Below, in pieces: positions 9,556-19,469 of a stretch of 64,000 nucleotides of DNA. The DNA lies in the NCBI GenBank assembly GCA_028823855.1, contig JAPPFL010000080.1:30975-94974 (forward strand), given 5' to 3'. The stretch is from Albidovulum sp. (lineage in GTDB: Bacteria; Pseudomonadota; Alphaproteobacteria; Rhodobacterales; Rhodobacteraceae). The notes beneath the pieces are model-generated. The model was not told the origin of the DNA, ran no database searches, and saw only the letters and a list, made by a program, of their open reading frames with translations. Made by a program: the position numbers and the translations under genes. The number at the start of each line of letters is the position of its first letter. Position 1 is the stretch's first letter.

Positions 9556-11166
9556 TCATTGACCGTCTGCAATCCAAATATCGGACCAGTTGGCCGTCGC
9601 CCATCTCGGATTGTTTGCCACGTTCTGGACCTCGTCCCTCGCTACGGTGACAAACGTGAAGTGGGTCAGAAAGATGATCGGCAGATCCTCGGTGGCTAGA
9701 CGCTGGAAATCCTTGTAGACCGCAATGCGCTCGTCGGGATCCAGGGTGGACTGGCCTGCCGAAATCAGGTCGTTCATTGCGGCGCTGTCGTAGCCCCACT
9801 GATTGGCGAAGGGCACGCCCGCGTCCAATCCGCCTTGGTAAAGGATCGTCGTCGAAATGGCTGGGTCGTTCCGCCAGACCGGCGAGCCGATGGCAAGGTC
9901 GTAATCGTGGTCGGTATACACCGCCCTTATGTGGCCGCCTGGGTCGGCTGTCACGATTTCGACGTCGATTCCGACGGCCCCTAAAGCCTGACGCACGTAA
10001 TCCCCCGTTGCGCGCGTCTGCTGGAACCACGGGGCGGGACGAAGCCGCACGCTGAACCGGGCGCCGTCGTCGCCTCGCGGATACCCGGCCTCATCGAGCA
10101 GCTCCTCTGCGCGCGCCGGATCAAAGGCGTAGGCCGGCACGTCATCGGTGAAGAATTCGCCCGCCGTGGGCGGAACGGGACCGATTGCCGAGGTCGCGAA
10201 GCCAAGAAACACGACATCGACCAAGAAGTCTCTGTCAACTGCGTGGGCGATGGCCTTGCGGACAAGAGGATTTGCGAGCTCTTCGCGCCGATTGTTGATG
10301 TCGAGCGTGATATTATAGGTGATGCCTTCGTAACCTCCGGGAATCACGCTAATGCCGTCAATGGCGTCAAGTCGCGCCATGTCCGTAAGCGGTACCGCGG
10401 AGAACGCGGTAACGTGGATGTCGCCAGTCTCCAGCGCAGCGGCCTTCGCACCGGGGTCCGGCAGCACGCGGTACACGATCTGGTCAAGATACGGCTGTCC
10501 CTCGGCCCAATAGTTCTCGTTGCGGGTCAGGCGGTAAAATTCTCCCGGCTTGTGCTCGTCGAAAAGGAACGGCCCCGTTCCGACTGGCGCCGAGTTGTAG
10601 GGAGATTCAGCAAGATCCTGCCCTTCCAGGAGATGCTTCGGCAGTACGGCCGTCACCGCCGGAATCGCGTTCTCGATCAGCTGGCCCGGCGTGGGCTCGG
10701 AAAAATTGAAAACGGCCGTCAGTTCGTCGGGGGTGTCCACGGAAACGAGATTCCGGAAAATCTGCCGTCCTATGTTTTGCCGCGCTTTCCATACCTCCAT
10801 GGCCGAAAACGCCACGTCGGCCGACGTGAATGGCTCGCCGTCCGACCACTCGACGTCCGGGCGCAGGTTGACCGTGAACGACAGGCCGTCGTCAGACGCC
10901 TCCCAACTCTCCGCCAGCAACGGCCTAAGCCCGGTGTCGTAGTCCATTTCAGCCAGCGGCTCCACAACCTTGGACGTTATGAAGAACACTCCGTTCGATG
11001 CGACAATTGCAGGATTCAAGTTGCGTGGCTCGGTGTCGTTCGCCACTAGAAGCGTGCCGCCCGCCACCGGAGCGTCCTGCGCCAATGCCGCGGCCCCCGC
11101 ATAGGCGGTCGCCACGATCGCGACCGCGATCCCGGTACGGCAACTACTCAGTATTGATGGGGTCAT
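9556..11166 (-). CDS. ABC transporter substrate-binding protein, family 5 (DppA-like)
   Basis: This 536-residue periplasmic protein begins with a signal peptide (hydrophobic core TGIAVAIVATAYAGAAALA). The mature part shows the family-5 layout: GGTLLVA near the start, LAESWEASDDGLSFTVNLRPDVEWSDGEPFTSADV, and GTGPFLFDEH. It delivers a solute to the DppBC-like permeases downstream. I chose ATG 11166 because it directly precedes the signal peptide and has GGAAGG upstream, although the frame is open to 11262. It follows the pyridoxal dehydrogenase gene by 44 bases, so it belongs to the vitamin B6 unit. The ligand is unknown. Confidence 0.92.
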   Translation of the reverse strand: MTPSILSSCRTGIAVAIVATAYAGAAALAQDAPVAGGTLLVANDTEPRNLNPAIVASNGVFFITSKVVEPLAEMDYDTGLRPLLAESWEASDDGLSFTVNLRPDVEWSDGEPFTSADVAFSAMEVWKARQNIGRQIFRNLVSVDTPDELTAVFNFSEPTPGQLIENAIPAVTAVLPKHLLEGQDLAESPYNSAPVGTGPFLFDEHKPGEFYRLTRNENYWAEGQPYLDQIVYRVLPDPGAKAAALETGDIHVTAFSAVPLTDMARLDAIDGISVIPGGYEGITYNITLDINNRREELANPLVRKAIAHAVDRDFLVDVVFLGFATSAIGPVPPTAGEFFTDDVPAYAFDPARAEELLDEAGYPRGDDGARFSVRLRPAPWFQQTRATGDYVRQALGAVGIDVEIVTADPGGHIRAVYTDHDYDLAIGSPVWRNDPAISTTILYQGGLDAGVPFANQWGYDSAAMNDLISAGQSTLDPDERIAVYKDFQRLATEDLPIIFLTHFTFVTVARDEVQNVANNPRWATANWSDIWIADGQ

Positions 11167-11210
11167 CGTCTTTTTCCTTCCAGTTGTCAGGTCTAGCGTT
11201 GTCACTAGCT

Positions 11211-11993
<783 letters not shown>

Positions 11994-12005
11994 TCACCTG
12001 CGCGG

Positions 12006-13184
12006 CTAGCCGCTCGCATCGATCCTCGACTGCGCAGCGACGAGCCCCGAACCGACGTCAACGTCAACGCCCGTTGCAGCCATGGCGCCGCCAAGCGCCG
12101 CGATTGCAATCAGCGCGTACATCGGCTGCGCGCTCGGCCCCATGTGGCCGATGCGGATCAGCTTCCCCTCGGTGTCGCCGCGCCCCGCGGACAGCATCAC
12201 GCCGTATCGGGTCCGTGCGACCGCGATAATTTTCGCCGCGTCGGCGCCTTGCGGCATCTTCACGGCGGTGGTTGTTGGCGAGGCGATCTCCTCGCGCGCC
12301 GGCCAGATATCCAGGCCCATCGCGCGCACGCCGTCCCGGCAGGCCGCGGCGGTCAGGTCATGACGCGCCCACACCCTCTCCGGGCCTTCGTTCAAGTAGC
12401 GATCAAGCGCGGCATCCAGTCCGTTGACTTCGGAGACGGAGGGAGTGAACGGAAACGGCTCCGTGCTCTTCCAGGCGTGGCGCCAGTCCGTGAGACTGAG
12501 CATTGACGCAGTGGGCGCGTCGGGATTGGAATCGATCTTGTCCCAGGCCTCGCTCGAGACGGCCGCGAGTGAAAGGGCGGGCGGGCATCCCAGGCACTTG
12601 TTGGGACCGGTCACGTACACGCCGGCCCGGCAGGCGCCCGGCGTCGTCCGCATCCCCCCCCACGACGAAACCGCATCCACGATCAGCAGCGCTCCCGCTT
12701 CCGCAACCACCTCGCCAATGGCATCGACATCGTTCAACGTGCCCGAAGGCGTGTCGTGGTGGCAAGCCGCAACGACCTTGATCTCAGGATGGTCTTTCAG
12801 GAACGCCTGCACGGCTTCAGGCTCTACGCACTCGTCGTAGGGAACCTCGATCTCTTCAACTTTGGCCGCGTAGCGCGCGGCCCAGTAGCCGAACCCCTTG
12901 CCGTATACGCCCGATGCAAGGTTCAGCACGCAATCGTCCTTCGCGATGAGGGATGCCGCCGTCGCCTCCAGGGCAAGAACGGGCTCGCCATGCAGAATAA
13001 GGGGCGGCTCCGGGGTGGCCATCGCCTTCTGCGCCTTTAGGGCGGCCTTCTCGTAGACCAGCTGAAACGCGGGATCGTAGTCGTAGATCACGGTCGAGGC
13101 CAAGGCGCGCAACACTTCGGGGTACGCGTCGACCGGCCCGGAAGTCAGCGTGAATGCCGGCGGAGACTCCTTTGGATAGCGCAT
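12006..13184 (-). CDS. ppat: pyridoxamine-pyruvate aminotransferase
   Basis: PPAT moves the amino group of pyridoxamine to pyruvate, giving pyridoxal and alanine; it needs no bound PLP because its substrate takes that place. The protein (392 residues) has the class V aminotransferase fold. The lysine that forms the aldimine is K196 in VTGPNKCLGCPP, matching K197 of the M. loti enzyme, and D170 in IVDAVSS is the ring-nitrogen partner. Segments IYDYDPAFQLVYEKA, ILHGEPVLALEA and CHHDTPSGTLN match that enzyme rather than serine-glyoxylate aminotransferases. It lies between PDLA and PLDH, 12 bases after PDLA. Confidence 0.93.
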   Translation of the reverse strand: MRYPKESPPAFTLTSGPVDAYPEVLRALASTVIYDYDPAFQLVYEKAALKAQKAMATPEPPLILHGEPVLALEATAASLIAKDDCVLNLASGVYGKGFGYWAARYAAKVEEIEVPYDECVEPEAVQAFLKDHPEIKVVAACHHDTPSGTLNDVDAIGEVVAEAGALLIVDAVSSWGGMRTTPGACRAGVYVTGPNKCLGCPPALSLAAVSSEAWDKIDSNPDAPTASMLSLTDWRHAWKSTEPFPFTPSVSEVNGLDAALDRYLNEGPERVWARHDLTAAACRDGVRAMGLDIWPAREEIASPTTTAVKMPQGADAAKIIAVARTRYGVMLSAGRGDTEGKLIRIGHMGPSAQPMYALIAIAALGGAMAATGVDVDVGSGLVAAQSRIDASG

Positions 13185-13196
13185 TTTTTCATCCCC

Positions 13197-14006
<810 letters not shown>

Positions 14007-14031
14007 TTATTCCCCCTTCAATATCAGAATC

Positions 14032-14967
14032 TCAGCGCTTTCCTCGTTCGTAAGGCAAACCCAGCGCGGCCGGCAGCCGCGCCCTGCGGCCGAATGCGAC
14101 CAGTATAACGATTACCGCGGCGAAGGGAAGCATTTGGATCACGTCCGTAGGTATGTTGGAACCCGCCACCTGCAAAGCGGTGGTCAGCGAAAGGGCCGCT
14201 CCGAACACCAGCGCCGCGATCAGCACCCACAGCGGGCGTCCCCGCGCAAGCATTGCAAGTACGATGCCGATGAATCCCGCCCCGCCAGTCATGAATGGTA
14301 TGAAGGTGCCGGCTCCCACATTTGCCAGATAGGCGCCTCCCAACCCCGCCATAGCGCCGGTAAAGAGCACTGCGGCGCTCCGCAGCAGAACCACATGCCC
14401 GCCCGCAACATCCAGCGCGGCGGGCTTCTCGCCGGCCGCGCGCAGGGTAAGCCCGAGATTGGTGCGCCGATAGGCGAAGGCGAGAACAACAACCATCGCG
14501 AGCGCGAGATAGACGATCGGATGTCGGCCGAAGAATGACGGCCCGATCACCGGCAGATCGGTCAAAAGAGGTATATCGACGCGCGCCGGAGCCGGAAGCC
14601 TCGGGTAGGTGCGGGAAAACTGGAAATGGTGCAGCAGCGCCGTCAGGCCCTCGGCGCCGAGCGTAAGCCCTATGCCAATTACGATCTGGTTCAATCCGAT
14701 GCGAATGCACAGCAGCGCCATAACGATCGCCACTAGGACTCCTCCGGCGATTCCTCCAAGAAATCCCAACCAAATTGATTCGAGGGCCCACGCCGCCCAG
14801 AACCCGGCGTAAGCCCCGGCCAGCATCATTCCCTCGATCCCGATGTTCAGCACGCCCGCCTTCTCGGACATCTGCTCGCCTAGGCCGGCAAGAAGCAAAG
14901 GGACGCCCGCCACGATCATGCCCGTCAGTAGCGAGGACAGGAACACCGGAGTCAGCAGCGCTTCCAT
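14032..14967 (-). CDS. ABC transporter permease of the BMP/nucleoside type (second permease)
   Basis: This 311-residue integral membrane protein has about eight to ten hydrophobic segments. EKAGVLNIGIEGMMLAGAYAGF is the hallmark of the branched-chain/BMP permease family (YufQ-like). It pairs with the larger permease whose gene ends 2 bases before it starts. Known members import purine or other nucleosides. Here it is followed 28 bases later by 4-pyridoxolactonase, so a vitamin B6 vitamer is an attractive substrate by context. Confidence 0.9.
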   Translation of the reverse strand: MEALLTPVFLSSLLTGMIVAGVPLLLAGLGEQMSEKAGVLNIGIEGMMLAGAYAGFWAAWALESIWLGFLGGIAGGVLVAIVMALLCIRIGLNQIVIGIGLTLGAEGLTALLHHFQFSRTYPRLPAPARVDIPLLTDLPVIGPSFFGRHPIVYLALAMVVVLAFAYRRTNLGLTLRAAGEKPAALDVAGGHVVLLRSAAVLFTGAMAGLGGAYLANVGAGTFIPFMTGGAGFIGIVLAMLARGRPLWVLIAALVFGAALSLTTALQVAGSNIPTDVIQMLPFAAVIVILVAFGRRARLPAALGLPYERGKR

Positions 14968-14969
14968 CG

Positions 14970-16055
14970 CTATCCCGCCTTTCGCATGCGATGGTGGAGG
15001 TGGTGTTCGGCAATGCCGAAGAAGATCAGCATGCTTGCGACCAGCACCAAGGTGAAGGTCTGCGGGACGCCCAGTCTGCGGGCGGCGCTTTCGCTGCCAA
15101 TCAACAAAACCGAATAGAGGAATATCAGCGCGATCGTCGCAACGCCGTGAAATCGCGCCAGGAAGACCAGCGGAATCACCATCAGCCCGTATGCCGGGTT
15201 CCAGTCGGCGCGCACGTTTCCGTTAACGCCGAGAATCTCGCTGGCTCCGGCCAGCCCGGCAAATCCGGCCGAAAGCGCGAAGGTAGCCACTGTAAGCTGC
15301 GGCACCGACAGGCCGAAATGGGATGCGGCGCGCACGTTCGCGCCGACAGTTCGCAGCCGAAGGCCAAACGCCGTTCGATTCATCGCCACATGCACGGCGA
15401 GCACGGCAATCAGGCCGATAATCAAGCCGGAGGACACGGTTGTGTCGAAGAGTCGCGGCAATCGGTCGGGAACCGGCAACGTTCGCGTTTGCGGCACGGT
15501 GGTGCCCGGATCAAGAAACACGAGCTTCACGAGTGCGTTCGCGAGCGAAATCCCCAGAAACGTCGTCATCAGGGTCGTGATGATCTCGTTCACCCCCTGG
15601 TAGGCCTTCAGGAGGGCGGGCAGCACCGACCATAGCGCCCCGACAACGCCCGCGAGCGCAAAGCCAAGCAGCAGCACGAGCCAGCCCGGCAGCAGACCGT
15701 GGATCGCCGGGGCCAAAGCCGCCGACGCAACGGCGCCAAGCAGGAACTGCCCGTCAACGCCCAGGTTCCAGATGCCGGCCCGGAACGCCACTATCAACCC
15801 GGCGGCGAGAAGCAGCAGCGGCGCCGTGCGCGTGAGAGATTGGCTAAGTCCGAGCCCGGACAACAGGCCCCGGCGCAGCACGTATCCGTAGTAGGCCAGG
15901 GGATCCACGCCGACTGCGAGCAGTATCAGCGAGGAACACACCAGAGCGGCCAAGATCGGGCCCAATGTCAAAAGAAGAATCGGTCCGTACCGTGCCAAGG
16001 CGCCGGGCCTGTGAAGCAACTCCCCGGATTCCAGGTCGGCTTCGGCGTCGCTCAC
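14970..16055 (-). CDS. ABC transporter permease of the BMP/nucleoside type (first permease)
   Basis: The coding frame is open from 16151, but I place the start at a GTG at 16055, whose last bases overlap the TGA of the ATPase gene (GTGA). This gives 361 residues. The protein has a short polar N-terminus, many hydrophobic segments, FRAGIWNLGVDGQFLLGAVAS and a loop YQGVNEIITTLMTTFLGISLANALVK, typical of the YufP-like partner in BMP-type importers. The start choice is inferred from the overlap. Confidence 0.88.
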   Translation of the reverse strand: MSDAEADLESGELLHRPGALARYGPILLLTLGPILAALVCSSLILLAVGVDPLAYYGYVLRRGLLSGLGLSQSLTRTAPLLLLAAGLIVAFRAGIWNLGVDGQFLLGAVASAALAPAIHGLLPGWLVLLLGFALAGVVGALWSVLPALLKAYQGVNEIITTLMTTFLGISLANALVKLVFLDPGTTVPQTRTLPVPDRLPRLFDTTVSSGLIIGLIAVLAVHVAMNRTAFGLRLRTVGANVRAASHFGLSVPQLTVATFALSAGFAGLAGASEILGVNGNVRADWNPAYGLMVIPLVFLARFHGVATIALIFLYSVLLIGSESAARRLGVPQTFTLVLVASMLIFFGIAEHHLHHRMRKAG

Positions 16056-17698
16056 GCGGCGGCCTCCATTGCGGCGTCCCCTACCATGAGGCGTCCGACT
16101 CGCGTTCGCATTTCCCGCGGCGCCGAGGAATTGTTCTCGAGCACGCCGCAAATTCTACCGCGATCCATAACCGCAATCCGGTCAGAAAGTTCGATGATTT
16201 CGTCGAGATCGGTCGAAATCAGGAGCACGGCAATTCCCGAGTTCGCGACCGCCCGGATGCGCCGCCGCGAATCGACCGAGTTCTGCATGTCGAGGCCGTA
16301 GGTTGGCTTGTTGAAGACGACGACCTTAGCGGTGCCCGACAGCTCGCGACCAAGCAGCAGCTTCTGGATGTTCCCTCCCGAGAGATTGCTGATCGGAGTG
16401 AACTCGTTCGGCGTACGCACCGCGAACCGCTTGATCAGGTCGCGCGCGTGCTCGGCGATGCGCGCCGGCCTTTCGATGCCGCGCGACCAAAAAGGCGGAG
16501 CCCCGATCTCTTTCAGGACCGTGTTGTCGGCCACGGGGAACATGCCAACGGATCCTTCGTCCAGGCGGTCGTCGGTAAGGTACCGCAGGCCGAGCGCGCG
16601 CCGCCGCCCTACGCTTGCATCGGTGACGTCTTCTCCGTCGAGATCGAGGCGCCCGGCCAAGATCGGCCGCTGCCCGGCCAGAGCTTCAGCCAGCTGCTTC
16701 TGGCCATTGCCGTCGATTCCGGCGATGCCAAGTATCTCGCCGGACCGAACCGCCAGAGATATCTCGGAATGCGCCATGTTCACCGACCCGCCGTCGATAC
16801 GAAGATTCGCGGCCGCCAGCCGCACTTCTCCCGCCGTGCGGTCAGGCTGCGGGGCGGGAGTCGCCGCGCTTTCCTCTCCACCGAACATCAGCCGAAGCAT
16901 GTCCTCCACGGCGGACGCCTCGCTCGCGGCCTTCAACGAGTCCTTCCCGATTTCGCCAGCCAGCCTTCCCAGCTTCAGCACGCTCACCCTGTCTCCGAAA
17001 CGGTAGGCTTCGGTCAGCTTGTGGGTAATGAAGATGATCGAGAGGCCGCGATCGGCAAGGCGCCGCATCCGGCCTCCCAATTCGTCGACCCCTTGCGGAG
17101 TCAGCATGGATGTCGCCTCGTCCAGTATCAGCACGCTGCAGTCGCGCAGCAGGGCCCGAGCGATCTCAATCTGCTGCTGCTCGCCGAGAGAAAGTTCTCC
17201 GGTCATCGCGTCGAGCGGAACCTGCAATCCGAACAGTTCCTGCAGTTCGGCGATCCGCTCTTCCATTTGCGACCGCGAGGACCGGCGCCACCAAGCGTCC
17301 CCGAGCACGAGGTTCTCGAAGACCGTTAGCGTCGGCACCAGCATCGCGTGCTGAAACACCGTGCTAATGCCGAAGGAAAGGCTTTCAAAGGGCGAACTCA
17401 GCTGCACAGGTTCCCCCGCCAGCGTCAGGCCGCCGCTGTCGGGCTGCAGCACGCCGGCAAGCATGCCCACGATCGTGGACTTGCCCGCGCCGTTCTCGCC
17501 GAGCAGAACGTGGACCTCGCCCGCGCGAAAGCTCAGCGACACGTCATCGACCGCGACCACGCCCGGAAAGCGCTTGGTTACGGAAGCGAGGCCGACAGCG
17601 TTCGAATTCGCCGCGCCTGCGACGGGATCCGCGTTGCGGGCGAGGCCCTCCAATTCGCTACTCTGCCAAGGTGACGAGCGCGCGCACTGATTCGGCAT
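16052..17698 (-). CDS. BMP-type ABC transporter double ATPase
   Basis: This protein of about 550 residues contains two ABC domains. The first has Walker A GENGAGKST, signature LSLGEQQQIEIARALL and Walker B VLILDEATSML. The second is of the usual degenerate kind for this family, with GIAGIDGNGQKQLAEALAG and LSGGNIQKLLLGRELS. It energises the two permeases that follow. The start is uncertain: the ATG at 17698 overlaps the binding-protein gene by about 40 bases, and a TTG near 17655 is also possible. The layout (binding protein, ATPase, two permeases) matches nucleoside-type importers. Confidence 0.9.
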   Translation of the reverse strand: MPNQCARSSPWQSSELEGLARNADPVAGAANSNAVGLASVTKRFPGVVAVDDVSLSFRAGEVHVLLGENGAGKSTIVGMLAGVLQPDSGGLTLAGEPVQLSSPFESLSFGISTVFQHAMLVPTLTVFENLVLGDAWWRRSSRSQMEERIAELQELFGLQVPLDAMTGELSLGEQQQIEIARALLRDCSVLILDEATSMLTPQGVDELGGRMRRLADRGLSIIFITHKLTEAYRFGDRVSVLKLGRLAGEIGKDSLKAASEASAVEDMLRLMFGGEESAATPAPQPDRTAGEVRLAAANLRIDGGSVNMAHSEISLAVRSGEILGIAGIDGNGQKQLAEALAGQRPILAGRLDLDGEDVTDASVGRRRALGLRYLTDDRLDEGSVGMFPVADNTVLKEIGAPPFWSRGIERPARIAEHARDLIKRFAVRTPNEFTPISNLSGGNIQKLLLGRELSGTAKVVVFNKPTYGLDMQNSVDSRRRIRAVANSGIAVLLISTDLDEIIELSDRIAVMDRGRICGVLENNSSAPREMRTRVGRLMVGDAAMEAAA

Positions 17699-18674
17699 CG
17701 AAGATCGGCTCAACGGCGACTTCGCCGTCGATGATCATTTGGCGCATGGCCATGGCCTCATCCCAGAGATCATCAGGGATCTGGGGCGTGCGGAGGAGCT
17801 TGACACTGTCGCCCTCTAAGCCGATCGCGTAGCTCTTGGTTCCGAAGCTCCCGCTCTTCAAATCTTCGATCATCTCGGTGTAGACCGGGGTCATGTCCCA
17901 CACGACGGAGGTCAGCAAGTGGCCTTTGTCGAGCGAGCTCTTGTCACCGATGACGTCGATGAACAACACGTCGGACCCGTCGGTAGCCTTGTTGGTTTCC
18001 ACCGCCTGGATCATGCCGAAGCTCGATCCGTTTCCTTGGCCGAATACGATGTCGGCGCCAGCCGCGATAATCGAAGTGGTAACGCGGTTGCCTCCGGCGG
18101 CGTCGGAATAAGCAGCCGGGCCAATCACTGCGTAGAGCACGTTGACATCCGCGTTTTCCGCGCGAACGCCCTGGGCGAACGCGGCCGACTGCGAGTTCCA
18201 GGACGGCGGTTCGCCCGAAACAACGATGCCCACGGTCCCGGTTGTCGTCATCTTCGCCGCCAGGCGGCCCGCGAGATAAGCTCCTTCATGTCCCGAAAGC
18301 GTGTAATCCGCGATCAGGCCGGGCTGCAGGGCTTCGGGACTGTCGACGATGGCCACCGGCACGCCGACCTCGGCGGCGATTTCCGGTCCGGCGGTATTGT
18401 ATCCGCTGGCATGGGCGATCATCAGGTCCGCGCCGTCGGCGGCTAACTCCCGCATCGGAGCCCGCACGTCTCCATAGCCGAGTCCCTCGGCCACGATGAT
18501 GTCAAGGCCGGTCGCCTCGGCAGCGGCGCGGGCCGCTTCGACGCCCTGCTGGTTCCAGCCGAAATCGGTGCCCTGTTCCGGCGTCAGCACCGCTATGGTA
18601 TCGATGTCGTCGGCAAGCGCCCCCGACGCGGCCGCGAGTGCGGCCATGGAAGCCGAAAGAATTAGATGTTTCAT
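17658..18674 (-). CDS. BMP-family substrate-binding protein
   Basis: This periplasmic protein (338 residues) starts with a signal peptide (KHLILSASMAALAAASGALA). It has the BMP/PnrA pattern: AVLTPEQGTDFGWNQQGVEA, a middle ADLMIAHASGY, and GADIVFGQGNGSSFGM. I prefer ATG 18674 because GGGAG stands 8 bases before it; an ATG two codons earlier is too close. Relatives bind purine nucleosides or other aromatic solutes. It heads a unit running through PDLA, PPAT and PLDH, so a B6 vitamer (another aromatic ring compound) is a reasonable inferred ligand. Confidence 0.9.
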   Translation of the reverse strand: MKHLILSASMAALAAASGALADDIDTIAVLTPEQGTDFGWNQQGVEAARAAAEATGLDIIVAEGLGYGDVRAPMRELAADGADLMIAHASGYNTAGPEIAAEVGVPVAIVDSPEALQPGLIADYTLSGHEGAYLAGRLAAKMTTTGTVGIVVSGEPPSWNSQSAAFAQGVRAENADVNVLYAVIGPAAYSDAAGGNRVTTSIIAAGADIVFGQGNGSSFGMIQAVETNKATDGSDVLFIDVIGDKSSLDKGHLLTSVVWDMTPVYTEMIEDLKSGSFGTKSYAIGLEGDSVKLLRTPQIPDDLWDEAMAMRQMIIDGEVAVEPIFDAESVRALVTLAE

Positions 18675-18723
18675 AATCATGTCTCCCTTTGATTGGGTTG
18701 GATGTGCGCCAAGCGGCGGTCTA

Positions 18724-18769
18724 CATAGCCGACGTACTGCCGCCTTGATTAGGAGCCGGCGCGGCTATG
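18724..18769. repeat. inverted repeat in the leader of the transporter-B6 unit
   Basis: CATAGCCG at 18724-18731 is repeated as its exact reverse complement CGGCTATG at 18762-18769, separated by 30 bases. It lies 50-95 bases before the BMP binding-protein start and just before a plus-strand gene. It could be a two-site operator in a divergent control region or a leader hairpin. Chance is not excluded. Confidence 0.35.
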
Positions 18770-18807
18770 ATATCGGCGCCAATGCCGGATGCGTCCGGCA
18801 GGGCAGA

Positions 18808-19329
18808 TTGGATGGTTGGGAAGTATCGGCGATTCGGCCTGTACAATGGAACGGCTGCCTCGCTGCAATTGCCTTCCTTGCGGCAGTTTTCCTGTGGATG
18901 CTCAGCGTCGCTGAAGGGCGTTCGGACCCGACGGGGAACGACGTTTGCCTGCCGCCCGCCAGCGCCACCGGCGCCTTCGAAAGCCAGCAGCCCGTTCGCC
19001 TTCGAATCCACAATGGCGCGGGATCCGATATTGCCTGCCATGCGGCGCTGGCGCACTGGTTCTCCCAGCGGCTGGGAGCAGCGGAGCCCGGCAATGTCCT
19101 GGAAATCCAGCTTTGCCATGTCAGAGACACCGGAGTCTTGTACCTGTTGAACGACATCGGCGACCGCATGCCCGTCGAGGCCATTTGGTGCCGGCGCGCA
19201 AGCGCGCCGGGCGACCCGGGCGCGCGAATTCCGCTGCCACTTGCGGCCGGTCCCGCGCCAAACGCCATTGCGCGGCGCTGCGGCGACGGAGCTCGGCAGC
19301 GACTGCAGTGCTCGGAAGTCCGCAACTAG
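18808..19329 (+). CDS. small exported hypothetical protein
   Basis: The frame is open from 18496, but the part that looks coding begins near a TTG at 18808. It encodes a hydrophobic segment (GCLAAIAFLAAVFLWMLSVAEG) followed by about 130 polar residues with cysteines. The segment RLRIHNGAGSDIACHAALAHWFSQRLGAAEPG recalls exported alphaproteobacterial proteins of unknown function. It is the only plus-strand gene inside the minus-strand B6 island and is divergent from the BMP binding protein. No ribosome binding site decides the start, which is uncertain. Confidence 0.5.
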   Translation: MDGWEVSAIRPVQWNGCLAAIAFLAAVFLWMLSVAEGRSDPTGNDVCLPPASATGAFESQQPVRLRIHNGAGSDIACHAALAHWFSQRLGAAEPGNVLEIQLCHVRDTGVLYLLNDIGDRMPVEAIWCRRASAPGDPGARIPLPLAAGPAPNAIARRCGDGARQRLQCSEVRN

Positions 19330-19469
19330 GGGCATCGCGCTCGGCGAACAGGATTCGTTGCAAGGGGAATGCGGCGGATCTTCGTTCGGGAACACGCAAA
19401 ATGCGCGGTTTTCGGGACGGGCCCGTCTCTTCGCCCGGTTTCTCCGGGGGCCGGAGGCGGGCCCCATGC

